Origin: Rhodanobacter sp. MP7CTX1
GTDB lineage: Bacteria > Pseudomonadota > Gammaproteobacteria > Xanthomonadales > Rhodanobacteraceae
Direction: 5' to 3'
Length of the DNA: 64,000 nucleotides
Assembly (NCBI RefSeq): GCF_014205795.1
Contig: NZ_JACHCN010000002.1
Location: 1 to 64,000 of the forward strand
The notes below the pieces were generated by a model that worked only from the letters and a program-made list of their open reading frames with translations, ran no database searches and was not told the origin of the DNA. The position numbers and the translations under genes were made by a program. Positions 35,240-43,952 of this stretch are shown one piece after another. Within the stretch, counting starts at the first letter, position 1; every line of letters begins with the position of its first letter.

Positions 35240-36929
35240 CGTCGCCCACCCAATTCATGACTACCTGTGCCACCTGTTTCGGATTTTCCTGGACCAATTT
35301 GCGCGCCAGCCCGATCTTCTGCTCGTAAGCGATGGTCTGCTGCAATTGCGGCGTGTTGCCGCTGAGACGAACCGGTTCGTTGCGCTCATCCTGGTAGTCG
35401 TCATCGGCGATCCGCACCGACATGGTTGGCATCGGACCCGCCAACGCTGTCAGCGGCTCGGGTGCACGCATCAGGCCTTTGAGCATCGGACGCAGCAGGC
35501 CGAACGCGATCAGCAGCGCAATCAGAATGCCCACACCCTGCTTGATCAGATCCATCATGCCCGGGCGCTCCCACAGCGGCTGAACGAATGGCGCTTCCTC
35601 GTGCGGCGTTTCGGTAAACGCCTGATTGATCACGCTGACGCTGTCGCCGCGCTGCGCGTCGAAACCCACCGCATTCTTGGTGAGGTCGGTCAGATGCTGC
35701 AGATCCTGGCTGCTGAAAGGTACGCTCTTGCCCTTGCCGTCGATGGCAGCTTTGTTGTCCACCACCACGGCGACGGTCAGGCGGGTCAGGCGTCCGGCAG
35801 GGTCGCTGACATGGCTGATGGTGCGGCCAAGTTCGTAGTTCCGCGTGGAGTTCGACGTTGTTTCAGTGGGCGTGGCCGACTGTGCCGTCGCCGCATGCGC
35901 GCCGGCAGCAGCAGACGCGGGCGTTGCACCGGGTTTGGCGGCGGTGGGTTGCGCCACGGTGTTGGGCGGCTGATTGCTCAATGCACCAGCGATCGCGCCG
36001 CCAACGTCGTCCCTTTTCTGCACGCTGCTGGTCTGCTCGCTGCGCACCGCCGGGTTGGTGTTGTCGTAGCTCTCGGTAGCTTTCTCGGTCTGGCTGAAAT
36101 CCAGATCCGCATAGACCTGTGCGCGCACGCGTCCCTGGCCAACCAATGGCGTAAGCAACTGTTCGATCCGCTGCGCATAGCTGTTCTCCATACGTGTAGC
36201 CAGCCGCAAGCGCATGTCGCCCACGGCGCCGGGACTATCGGGATCGCTGACCGTCAACAGCGCGCCCTGCTGATCAACCACCGATACCTGGGAGGGATCC
36301 AGATCAGGCACGCTGGAAGAGACCAGATGTACGATCGCAGCCACCTGGCTGCTGTCCAGTTGACGACCCGGGTACAGCGTCACCAACACGGATGCGCCAG
36401 CCGGATGGTTGTCACGAATGAAGGCGGACGCCTTGGGCAAGGCGAGATGGACACGTGCAGCGCGGACGAATTGCAGGCCGGCAATGGTGTTGCCCAAGTC
36501 CGTTTCCAGCATCTGCTGATAGTGCGTACTCTCGGCCAGGTCGCTCATGCCGAAAGGCGAGTCGCTCTGCGGCAGCGTGGCTCCAGCAGTACTGCCCTGC
36601 GGCAGTCCCTGACTGGCCAGACGAAGACGGGTATTGGCCAGGTCGGCGGCTGGCACGGAAATGGATGCACCATCGGCGCCGAGCTGGTAGGGCGTATTGG
36701 TCGCCTGCAATGCCTGGGTGACGCTCGCCGCGTCTTTGGGATCGAGACCCGCGTAGAGCAGCCCGTAGTTGGGACCGCGCGACCATAGAACGATAGCTAC
36801 GCCGAAAGCCACCGCGCCGGCGACGCCGAACAGCAACAGCAAGAGTCGGGTCGCCGGATTGCGCAGGATGCTTTTCAGCGGATCCATGCGCGAACCGTTA
36901 CCAGAAGGCGTGATGGCGTTTTCGGCCAT
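35229..36929 (-). CDS. fliF: Flagellar MS-ring protein FliF
   Basis: 566 residues. Two membrane helices (about 28-50 and 455-475) bracket the periplasmic ring-building and secretin-like domains (YGLLYAGLDPKDAASVTQAL). A ~50-residue Ala/Pro/Thr-rich insert near residue 320-370 is loose linker. The C-terminus binds FliG. 53 nt after fliE. Confidence 0.97.
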   Translation of the reverse strand: MAENAITPSGNGSRMDPLKSILRNPATRLLLLLFGVAGAVAFGVAIVLWSRGPNYGLLYAGLDPKDAASVTQALQATNTPYQLGADGASISVPAADLANTRLRLASQGLPQGSTAGATLPQSDSPFGMSDLAESTHYQQMLETDLGNTIAGLQFVRAARVHLALPKASAFIRDNHPAGASVLVTLYPGRQLDSSQVAAIVHLVSSSVPDLDPSQVSVVDQQGALLTVSDPDSPGAVGDMRLRLATRMENSYAQRIEQLLTPLVGQGRVRAQVYADLDFSQTEKATESYDNTNPAVRSEQTSSVQKRDDVGGAIAGALSNQPPNTVAQPTAAKPGATPASAAAGAHAATAQSATPTETTSNSTRNYELGRTISHVSDPAGRLTRLTVAVVVDNKAAIDGKGKSVPFSSQDLQHLTDLTKNAVGFDAQRGDSVSVINQAFTETPHEEAPFVQPLWERPGMMDLIKQGVGILIALLIAFGLLRPMLKGLMRAPEPLTALAGPMPTMSVRIADDDYQDERNEPVRLSGNTPQLQQTIAYEQKIGLARKLVQENPKQVAQVVMNWVGDDGG

Positions 36930-36982
36930 GAATACTGCTCAGTATCGAGGACGCTTTGAAGCGTCAGGCGGCAATTCGATCG

Positions 36983-37369
36983 TCAGACCGGCATGTTCAT
37001 GATGGTGCTGTACGCATCGGTGAGCTTGTTGCGCACCTGCACCAGCGAGCGAAACGCAAGATCGGCTTTCTGCCCGGCGATGACGGTGCTGCCGATGTCG
37101 GAACCGGCATCGCCCCGCTCAAACGCGTCGACCTTTGTCTGCGCGTCGTTCTGCGCACCAGCCACGGCAGACAACGACTGCGTGATCAGCGAGCTGATGC
37201 CGCCCGTCGCGGTATCCGCCACGGCAGCTAGCGACTGCTTCAGTAGCGAACCGAAATCGCTGCCCTGCGCCGCGCCAATCGACGGAGCGGCAGCTGATGT
37301 GGGAAACGAAGCTTGCGCGCCGAGCTGGCGCATTTGCGAAAGCACGTTGTTGACGTCAATTTGGCCCAT
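36983..37369 (-). CDS. fliE: Flagellar hook-basal body protein FliE
   Basis: 128 residues. The C-terminal half (DLAFRSLVQVRNKLTDAYSTIMNMPV) is the conserved FliE rod-base signature. It joins the MS ring and FliP gate to the rod. It heads the fliEFGHIJ run under a sigma-54 promoter. Confidence 0.95.
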   Translation of the reverse strand: MGQIDVNNVLSQMRQLGAQASFPTSAAAPSIGAAQGSDFGSLLKQSLAAVADTATGGISSLITQSLSAVAGAQNDAQTKVDAFERGDAGSDIGSTVIAGQKADLAFRSLVQVRNKLTDAYSTIMNMPV

Positions 37370-37408
37370 GTCGGTTTTCCAACGCTGATGCGGTAATGAA
37401 GGGGTTAA

Positions 37409-37424
37409 AGCACAAGCCGTGCCA
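37409..37424 (-). promoter_or_regulatory. Sigma-54 promoter of fliE
   Basis: Minus strand TGGCACG-GCTT-GTGCT. The -24 box is perfect and GG/GC spacing is correct; the -12 has GTGC instead of TTGC. 40 nt before the fliE ATG and 15 nt after the fleQ stop. Confidence 0.75.
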
Positions 37425-37439
37425 CGGCGGCAACGTCAT

Positions 37440-38858
37440 TCAATGCGCGGCAGCACCTGATTGCAGACCGTATTTGCGCAGCTTTTCGACCAGGGTCGTG
37501 CGCTGCATCCGTAGCAGTTTCGCGGCATGGGCAACCACGCCATCGGTATTGTCGAGCGCCTGGCGGATCAGCCCCACTTCGATGTCGGCCAGGTGATCTT
37601 TCAGATCCACGCCACCTTCAGGCAACAGCATGTCGGTCTCCAGCATGGCGCCGGCCAAGGTCGGCGGATGCTCATCCAGCATGGCCAGCAGCGAGCCACC
37701 TGCGACTTCTTCGCCAGCATGCGCACCGCGATACTTTTCTGGCAGGTCGCTGGCGCGCACTTCACTCTGGGGATAGAGAATCGCCATCCGCTCCACCAGA
37801 TTCGAGAGCTCGCGCACATTGCCCGGCCACCCGTATTGACGCAGGGCCTGCATCGCGCCGCCGCTGAAACGCGCACCACCGAGGCCACGTCGCAGCAAGC
37901 GCTGGTTGAACTCGGTGATCAGCTCGGGCAGGTCTTCGAGATGCTGACGCAGCGACGGCATCTCCAGCGGAAACACGCTCAGGCGGTAGTAAAGGTCCTC
38001 GCGGAAACGCCCTTCGACAATCGCCCGCTCCAGATTACGGTGTGTCGCGGCAATGATTCGAACGTTGCTGCGCAGTGTGCGATTTCCGCCGACACGTTCA
38101 TACATGCGCTCCTGCAGGACACGCAGCAGCTTGACCTGCATCGGCAGACTCATGTCACCGATTTCGTCAAGAAACAGGGTGCCGCCCTCAGCCATTTCAA
38201 AGCGGCCCTTGCGTGCACTGATCGCCCCCGTGAAGGAGCCTTTTTCGTGACCGAACAATTCGCTTTCGAGCAACTCGGCCGGGATCGCGCCGCAATTGAT
38301 GGCGACGAACGGCTTGTCGCGACGCGGCGAGCAGTCGTGGATGCCGCGCGCCACCATTTCCTTGCCGGTGCCGGATTCGCCCAGCACGAGCACGCTGGAA
38401 TCGAAGGGGGCGACCTGTTGGATCAAGGCGTTGACACGCGCCATCGCCTGGGAACTGCCAACCAGTCGCTGGGGGCCAGGGATGCCACCTGACAGACGCG
38501 CATGCAGACCGCGCATGGCATCGGCCAGCCGCTCGTAGCGCAACGGAAATTCCAGCAGTTCAAGCCGCTCCGAATAAGCGGACCCGTCAGCGGTCAGCCA
38601 TGTTGCCTGCGGCGAATCCGCGGCGACCAGCAAGAGCAGCTGCTTGCTGTGCTGTTCCAGCGATTCCAGTATTCCTCGGCAGGCATCCCTGTCGTCGAGA
38701 CTGCCCACATAGACGGCGCGCCAATCTTGCGTGGCAGAGTCGGCCACTAGCGAGGGATTCCACAATTGCGGGTAGTAGCCGAGAAAGATCAATGCCCAGA
38801 CGATGTTGTCTGCCCGGGCTTCATCGGGCTCGATCACAAGAATATTGCTCTTCTGCAT
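37440..38858 (-). CDS. fleQ: Flagellar master regulator FleQ (sigma-54 activator)
   Basis: 472 residues. A receiver-like N-domain lacks a clear phospho-aspartate, as in FleQ. The AAA+ domain has Walker A GESGTGKE at 160-167 and the sigma-54 contact loop GSFTGA at 207-212. A Fis-type helix-turn-helix ([25 protein letters not shown]) closes it. It should activate the sigma-54 sites upstream of fliE, fliK, fliL, fliD and flgB and be checked by FleN. No fleS/fleR follows. Its own 5' region has no sigma-54 site. Confidence 0.96.
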   Translation of the reverse strand: MQKSNILVIEPDEARADNIVWALIFLGYYPQLWNPSLVADSATQDWRAVYVGSLDDRDACRGILESLEQHSKQLLLLVAADSPQATWLTADGSAYSERLELLEFPLRYERLADAMRGLHARLSGGIPGPQRLVGSSQAMARVNALIQQVAPFDSSVLVLGESGTGKEMVARGIHDCSPRRDKPFVAINCGAIPAELLESELFGHEKGSFTGAISARKGRFEMAEGGTLFLDEIGDMSLPMQVKLLRVLQERMYERVGGNRTLRSNVRIIAATHRNLERAIVEGRFREDLYYRLSVFPLEMPSLRQHLEDLPELITEFNQRLLRRGLGGARFSGGAMQALRQYGWPGNVRELSNLVERMAILYPQSEVRASDLPEKYRGAHAGEEVAGGSLLAMLDEHPPTLAGAMLETDMLLPEGGVDLKDHLADIEVGLIRQALDNTDGVVAHAAKLLRMQRTTLVEKLRKYGLQSGAAAH

Positions 38859-39225
38859 GGTGCAAGTTCACTTCCGAAACCATCGACCAAACACGGAGCA
38901 ATCCCTGACCGTGTTTCCCCCGTATGCATTTGCGATCCATCGCAGCACCTGGAAGGTCTAAGGCAAGAAGGGCGCCAAAAAAACCACGGGGAGATTGCCC
39001 ATACGCATACGAATGATTGGCGGGGCGGGCCAAAATTCTGCGAGGGCCTTGGTAGGAAAAAGTCCTAGATCCGTGATTTAGATCGATATTATTGGAACAA
39101 AAGCAGCCGCTGCGGACGCCTCTTCAGGCGGTGGAACGAGCGCAATCACGCCAAAATTTCACCGCACCAACCTCTCAAAGAGTGATGCAAGTCACGCTCG
39201 TTGCGAGACGTGCGTCCGGTGCTCC
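38859..39225. other. Gene-free region upstream of fleQ
   Basis: 367 nt with no credible ORF, lower in GC than its surroundings in places, including A-rich runs near 38977 and 39056. It must hold the fleQ promoter, but I could not pick a unique -10/-35. It contains one CRP-like palindrome at its far end. Confidence 0.7.
39182..39195. promoter_or_regulatory. CRP/Clp/Vfr-like palindrome GTGA-N6-TCAC
   Basis: A perfect inverted GTGA-TGCAAG-TCAC core of the CRP family, about 325 nt before fleQ and 30 nt after the PilZ-like gene. In related bacteria Vfr or Clp controls fleQ, which makes it plausible, but the distance is large. Confidence 0.4.
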
Positions 39226-39783
39226 TCAGGTCGAGGTGAGGCGTGCCTCTGCCACTTTTCGTCGGTGATGACGAAAAACGAATCTATCCAACCCATCTGA
39301 GACCAACTCACTTGGTTGGAAAAAAGAAACAAAAGCATTCCCATCGTCGAATCGCTGCACAAACTGAGATGGAAGCTCCAGCGGAAGCGCGCGACAAGCG
39401 TCGAAATGGAGACTTACCAACAGCGGCCCTGTTGCCGGCAACATCGCTTGCGGGACAACCACGCCGAGCGCATTGAAACGGATCGGTTGTCTGGAGGGTA
39501 ATAGTGCAACCGGGATCAGCAGACGATTGACGATCTCCATCAACACATTGATCTTGCTGTCCATGTGCAGCAGTTCCTGCATCACCGGACTGTCTTCGTC
39601 GCTGCCATTCTCGGCCCGACGCTCATCCAGCGAGGCAAGCGCACGCAATACATGCAGATTTCGCTCGTTGTAGCCGGCCAGCGCCAACGCATCGGGCAAG
39701 CTGTCCATGGAAACCACGGCGATATGCAGGATGCCCTCGTAGGCCATCCGCTGGAAAAATTCTTGCCACCTTTCGTCTTGCAT
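39226..39783 (-). CDS. PilZ-like domain protein next to fleQ
   Basis: 185 residues. A helical N-terminal half (MQDERWQEFFQRM ... MDSKINVLMEIVNRLL) precedes a beta-rich part ending VFRHHRRKVAEAR, the usual closing helix of flagellar PilZ proteins. RQPIR fits RxxxR, but the second motif (D/N-x-S-x-x-G) is poor (NALGVV), so c-di-GMP binding is uncertain. The start has GGGAGCGG 9 nt ahead. Likely a motility modulator; family call is moderate. Confidence 0.65.
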   Translation of the reverse strand: MQDERWQEFFQRMAYEGILHIAVVSMDSLPDALALAGYNERNLHVLRALASLDERRAENGSDEDSPVMQELLHMDSKINVLMEIVNRLLIPVALLPSRQPIRFNALGVVVPQAMLPATGPLLVSLHFDACRALPLELPSQFVQRFDDGNAFVSFFQPSELVSDGLDRFVFRHHRRKVAEARLTST

Positions 39784-39897
39784 TTGTATTGACCGCTCCC
39801 ACGGCTGCCGTTGAATGGATCCTATCGCCCGGGCGGCGCGTTCATCCACAACGCATGCCCATGCGTAGGACCCGAGCGACTCTCATCTCAGCTCAGC

Positions 39898-40197
39898 TCA
39901 GCCGGATGAGGCTATGTAGGTACTCAAGGCGCGATGGTTGTATTTATGCTGGCCCAGTTGTCGCTCTACCCCCGCGCGTGCGAGCTCTGCGCGTTCCAGC
40001 AAGCGGCGATTGTGTTCATGCAAGGTCGTCAGCGCTTCAATGTTGTACCGGTCGGCAGCATGCGGCTGCCGAATGCACGCTTGCCGATCGACGTCGAGCT
40101 CGGCGACATGCGACCAATGGCCCAGGTCAGCCGCATCGAGCATCTGCGCGGAAATATCCAGCGCCTGCCGTAGGGCCGCGTGCGCGGCGCCACTCAT
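39898..40197 (-). CDS. fliT: FliT-like flagellar chaperone
   Basis: 99 residues, all helical and charged (LTTLHEHNRRLLERAELARAGVERQLG), the size and style of FliT. It follows fliS with an ATGA overlap, the normal fliD-fliS-fliT order, so it is a likely chaperone for FliD. Sequence identity in this family is low; the call rests on size and place. Confidence 0.75.
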   Translation of the reverse strand: MSGAAHAALRQALDISAQMLDAADLGHWSHVAELDVDRQACIRQPHAADRYNIEALTTLHEHNRRLLERAELARAGVERQLGQHKYNHRALSTYIASSG

Positions 40198-40631
40198 CCC
40201 AGCTTCGCCTTCGGCTGAGCCTGGGCTTCCTGCGCCAGAAAAGTCGCGCGAATACCGTGCCAGGCCTCGCGGATGGGGGCCAACAAGCGTTGACTCTCGT
40301 CCAGCGCCGCAAGATCGTCGTTGAGCTGGGCATGCAGCAAGCGACGGGTGATGTAGTCGTAAAGGCTGTCCAGCCGTCCAGTCAACGTCGGCTCCACGCT
40401 ATGGTCAAGACTCTGGCGCAACTCGCCGAGGATGCCGATGGCCTTGGCAAAGGTCTGCCCCTTGGCCACAACGTCCTTATGCAGGATATGGCCACGGGCC
40501 TGATTGATCCGATCGGCCAAGCCATCGAGCAACATGGCAATCAGCTGATGGCGATCTGCCCCTTCGACACTGCCTTGCACACTGGTCTGGCGGTACAGAG
40601 AACTGGCGTTTCGCATCATGGCGTAGCTCAT
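40194..40631 (-). CDS. fliS: Flagellin export chaperone FliS
   Basis: 145 residues. The N-terminal YRQTSVQGSVEGADRHQLIAMLLDG and helical bundle fit FliS, which binds the FliC C-terminus and FlhA. 16 nt after fliD. Confidence 0.95.
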   Translation of the reverse strand: MSYAMMRNASSLYRQTSVQGSVEGADRHQLIAMLLDGLADRINQARGHILHKDVVAKGQTFAKAIGILGELRQSLDHSVEPTLTGRLDSLYDYITRRLLHAQLNDDLAALDESQRLLAPIREAWHGIRATFLAQEAQAQPKAKLG

Positions 40632-40647
40632 GGCGCTTCCCTAAGTA

Positions 40648-42111
40648 TCAGTTTTTGTTGTTGCTGGTGCCGTTGAGCGATGCCAACGACTGGGTGAGAA
40701 AGGAACTGGTGTTGTTGAGCGACGTCATCATGGTGCTCAGATTCGTGTATTGCTGGACCAGCTGCTGCTGGTAAACCGCCATGCGCGCGTTCAACGCCGT
40801 CGTCTGGGTACCCAGATTTTTGACGGAGCTGTTGAGGCTGTTGATCCGGCTTTGCAGAATCCCGTCGCTGCTGTTGTAGTTGCCGACCAACGTGCTGAGC
40901 TGAGTGGCCAAACCCTTACTGCTTGCGAACAGGTTCTGCACCGCTGACGAATTATTGGACAGCGCCGTGCTCAACGTCTGCGTGTTGAGCGACATGCTGC
41001 CATCGGCATTGCGGGTGATGCCGAGACTGGCCAAGGTGCCAATGCTGTTGCCGTGGAGCGATGCGCCCAACACGTTGGAAAGCTGGCTCTGGATGGAGTT
41101 CATCGTCGAATCACCCAGCAGCACACCCGCCGCACCGGTGGTGGGGTCGAAACTATTCAACGTACTGACTATGCTGGCGTACTGGTTGTACGCGGTGACG
41201 AAGTCGTTCACCGCTGTGGTGATCGGCCCCGTGTTCTGCGCCACCGTAAGTTGCGTGGTACCGGTGGCGGTCAGGTTCATCGTCACGCCGGTCAAGACAC
41301 CGCTGACGTTGTTGGAGGCACTCGTCGCCGGAATGCCGTCGATCGTCAGCTTGGCGTCAGTCGCCTCGTTGCTGCCGGGCGTACCAAGCGACGTCGCCAG
41401 CGCGCTCAGGCCACTGCTGCTACCGCTGGTGGCGCTGATGGTGAACGCATTCGCTACACCGGTGCTGGTCGATGTCAGCACCAGCTGGGAGCCGTTCGTG
41501 CCCGCGACGACAGTGGCCGAAACGCCCGGATTGCTGGTCGAATTGTTGATCGACGTGGCGATGCTCGACAGCGTGTCGCTGGCAGAGACCGAGATATTCA
41601 TGGTTTTGCTGCCCACGCCGATGCTAAGCGTGCCGCTACCCACCGCCGCCGTGTTGGCAACGGCGCTGCTCGTTCGCATCTGCGCTGTCGCCAACGAGGT
41701 GACATCGATGCTGTACGTACCCGCTGCCGCGTTGGGCAATGTCGTCGCCGAACCCAGCGCGGTATTCGCAAACGTGGCGCCAAAAGTCGAATAGGTCGTA
41801 CTGGAAGTGAGCTCCGACAACGCCGACTGCAAGCCACTCAACGCTGTGCTGAGGCCAGTCAACCCGGCGATCTGGTTCTGGTCCTCCTGCGTCTGCGCCG
41901 TGATCTGTGCCTGCGGACCTGCTTGCTCCGCGTTGACCAGCGCGCTGATGATCGAGTTTACGTCCAGGCCGGTGCCCAGCCCCAGCGAGCTCAGCAGGCC
42001 GGTGCCGCTGATGCTGGCAAGGCCTGTGCCGCTCGCGGAAGGCGAGCTACTCGACGGTGGTGTACTAGCCGTGCTGGCTGTACTCGATGAGGTGCCTGAA
42101 ATGCTGGTCAT
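40648..42111 (-). CDS. fliD: Flagellar filament cap protein FliD
   Basis: 487 residues. A Ser/Thr-rich leader precedes GLGTGLDVNSIISALVNAEQ, the FliD N-terminal signature; the C-terminal coiled coil (VYQQQLVQQYTNLSTMMTSL) is typical. It caps the growing filament. A sigma-54 site lies 64 nt upstream. No flaG lies between it and fliC. Confidence 0.95.
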   Translation of the reverse strand: MTSISGTSSSTASTASTPPSSSSPSASGTGLASISGTGLLSSLGLGTGLDVNSIISALVNAEQAGPQAQITAQTQEDQNQIAGLTGLSTALSGLQSALSELTSSTTYSTFGATFANTALGSATTLPNAAAGTYSIDVTSLATAQMRTSSAVANTAAVGSGTLSIGVGSKTMNISVSASDTLSSIATSINNSTSNPGVSATVVAGTNGSQLVLTSTSTGVANAFTISATSGSSSGLSALATSLGTPGSNEATDAKLTIDGIPATSASNNVSGVLTGVTMNLTATGTTQLTVAQNTGPITTAVNDFVTAYNQYASIVSTLNSFDPTTGAAGVLLGDSTMNSIQSQLSNVLGASLHGNSIGTLASLGITRNADGSMSLNTQTLSTALSNNSSAVQNLFASSKGLATQLSTLVGNYNSSDGILQSRINSLNSSVKNLGTQTTALNARMAVYQQQLVQQYTNLSTMMTSLNNTSSFLTQSLASLNGTSNNKN

Positions 42112-42174
42112 GCAAAGCCTCGCAAAATGGTTGGTCGCAACATCACGGTTTCGCCGCGATCCGCCAAGCTGCCG

Positions 42175-42189
42175 GCAAAGCCCACGCCA
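42175..42189 (-). promoter_or_regulatory. Sigma-54 promoter of fliD
   Basis: Minus strand TGGCGTG-GGCT-TTGC, with GG/GC spacing correct and an intact TTGC. It stands 64 nt before the fliD ATG, downstream of the fliC terminator. Confidence 0.75.
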
Positions 42190-42259
42190 GATGCGAAAGC
42201 TTTACCCGCCACTCGAGCGTGTTTTCTGGCGGCAAACCGCACCGCCAGAACGCACAAGC

Positions 42260-42293
42260 AAAAAGCTGGCCATGGCGATGCCGTCATGGCCAG
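42260..42293 (-). terminator. Rho-independent terminator after fliC
   Basis: On the minus strand CTGGCCATG pairs exactly with CATGGCCAG around a 10-nt loop, followed by CTTTTTG. It begins 10 nt after the fliC stop codon. Confidence 0.9.
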
Positions 42294-42302
42294 TCGAAGC
42301 GA

Positions 42303-43523
42303 TTACTGCAGCAGCTTGAGGATGCTCTGCGACTGCGAGTTGGCCGTGGCCAATACCGAGATACCGGCCTGCTGCAACACCTGCGACTGACTCAACTTGG
42401 CAGTTTCCGCAGCGAAATCCGTATCCTGGATCGAGCTTTGCGACGCCGTGAGGTTGGTCTGCTGCGCGCCCAGGGTGGCGATGGTCGACTGAAAGCGGTT
42501 CTGCACCGCACCCAGGTTGCTGGAGAAGGTACTGACCGCGGTCAGCGCCGCATCGACACGCGAGATCAGCTGGTTGGCATCATCCACCGTCAACACATCG
42601 CTACCCTGCAGCGAACCGCCCGCATTGATGGTGTTGCCCGCGGTATACGAGCCGGTGGAGGTTGCAGATCCCGCCGAACCAGTGACACCGTTAAAGGTTG
42701 CCGAGGAAGTCAGACCGCCGCCGCTACCGGCCACGGAAGTGGCGGACGACGCACCACCCGAGACCGCCAGGCTGCCGGCAGAGAAGATGTTGACGCCACC
42801 GCTGGCGTTGACCGCCGCGCTGACGCCAGACAGGCCGGTCGCATTGATGGCGTCTGCCACGTCCTGCGCGGATGTAGCGGTGCCGGACAGCGTCACGCTG
42901 GCGCCGTTGGCACCGCTGATGCTGATGGTGGACAGGTCGAGCGTCGTGGCGTTGCCGGAGGCGTCGACGAAGTCGCCACTCAGGTTGGCGGTGGAAACTT
43001 CCGAGATCTGCCCCATCTGGCCTGTGGTCACACCTTGACCCAGACTCAAGTTGATGGTCTGACCCACGTTGGCGCCAATCTGGAACGAAAGGCTGCTGGT
43101 CGAGCCGTTCAGGACGTTAGTGCCGTTGAAGCTGGTCTGGTTGGCAATACGGGTAATTTCCGACAGGAACTGCTGTACGGAAGTATTGATGGCGGCACGG
43201 TCGGAAGACTGGAACGTGCCGTTGGCAGCCTGCACCGCCAAGTCGCGAATGGACTGCAGGTTGGAGGTGACCTGGGTCAGCGCCGATCCTGCGGTCTGCG
43301 CCAGGTTGATGGCGTCGCTGGCGTTCTGGCTGGCCTGCGACAAGCCGCCGATCTGGGTCTGGAAGCGGGTTGCGATGGCGAAGCCGGCAGCATTGTCGGC
43401 GGCGCTGTTGATCTTCAGACCCGAGGACAGATCCTCGGTGGCCGTGTTCAGTTCGCTCGACGACTTGTTCAGATTGTTCTGTGCTTGCAACGAAGAAATA
43501 TTGGTATTGAGGACGAGTGACAT
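42303..43523 (-). CDS. fliC: Flagellin FliC
   Basis: 406 residues. Conserved N-domain (SLVLNTNISSLQAQNNLNKS) and C-domain (QSSIQDTDFAAETAKLSQSQ) flank a Ser/Thr/Ala/Gly-rich variable middle (about residues 170-310), a good acceptor surface for O-glycosylation. AAGGAG lies 7 nt before the ATG. It is the only flagellin in the window. Its own sigma-28 promoter and terminator make it monocistronic. The divergent genes upstream look like its modification enzymes. Confidence 0.97.
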   Translation of the reverse strand: MSLVLNTNISSLQAQNNLNKSSSELNTATEDLSSGLKINSAADNAAGFAIATRFQTQIGGLSQASQNASDAINLAQTAGSALTQVTSNLQSIRDLAVQAANGTFQSSDRAAINTSVQQFLSEITRIANQTSFNGTNVLNGSTSSLSFQIGANVGQTINLSLGQGVTTGQMGQISEVSTANLSGDFVDASGNATTLDLSTISISGANGASVTLSGTATSAQDVADAINATGLSGVSAAVNASGGVNIFSAGSLAVSGGASSATSVAGSGGGLTSSATFNGVTGSAGSATSTGSYTAGNTINAGGSLQGSDVLTVDDANQLISRVDAALTAVSTFSSNLGAVQNRFQSTIATLGAQQTNLTASQSSIQDTDFAAETAKLSQSQVLQQAGISVLATANSQSQSILKLLQ

Positions 43524-43615
43524 GGAAGTCTCCTTGGAACCGATTATCGGTTAGTGCAGTTGAGTTCATTCCGGCGGGGCTTTGAACGACTGAAGTTCCA
43601 ACCGCCTCGGGAAGT

Positions 43616-43642
43616 TTTTCGGCACCGCCAGGAAATACTTGA
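43616..43642 (-). promoter_or_regulatory. Sigma-28 promoter of fliC
   Basis: Minus strand TCAAGTAT, 11 nt, GCCGAAAA. One mismatch to the -10 consensus and a good -35 with exact spacing, about 93 nt before the ATG. This is the best fit in the 429-nt gap. Confidence 0.75.
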
Positions 43643-43803
43643 GAGCTCGCTGCGTCGATCCGGCATGCGCATGGGTATCAGCGCAGGAACGCAGCCCCGC
43701 CGCGACTCAGCGAAGATCGGGAGCAGCCCCGGATTTATCGGCAATCACGATCCGCTGACATGCGGAGTCGAGGCATTCACGCGGCCATACGCGAACTGAC
43801 GGT

Positions 43804-43819
43804 TGGCATCAAGCTTGCT
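43804..43819 (+). promoter_or_regulatory. Sigma-54 promoter of the glycosylation genes
   Basis: TGGCATC-AAGC-TTGCT on the plus strand, with GG and GC ten bases apart. It points to the aminotransferase gene 134 nt downstream, placing the three-gene operon under RpoN control. Confidence 0.75.
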
Positions 43820-43952
43820 GACTACCCCATGGCAATGCCGGCGCGACGGAAAACCGTCGCCACGACATTGGCTTTGACACTGTCGAACAACCATAGGGAA
43901 ACGCCACGATGTCATCGATCGCAACTCGGCAACGAGCGTACCGCGGTGATCC

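Noticed and set aside
42087..43520. 477-codon plus-strand frame opposite fliC
   Set aside because: Antisense to an unmistakable flagellin with its own promoter and terminator.
43544..43551. ACCGATAA within a small palindrome near the fliC start
   Set aside because: It would leave almost no leader before the ribosome site and lacks a -35.
43735..43742. Perfect GCCGATAA on the minus strand upstream of fliC
   Set aside because: No TCAA/TAAA box 11-12 nt upstream; the site at 43616-43642 has both boxes.
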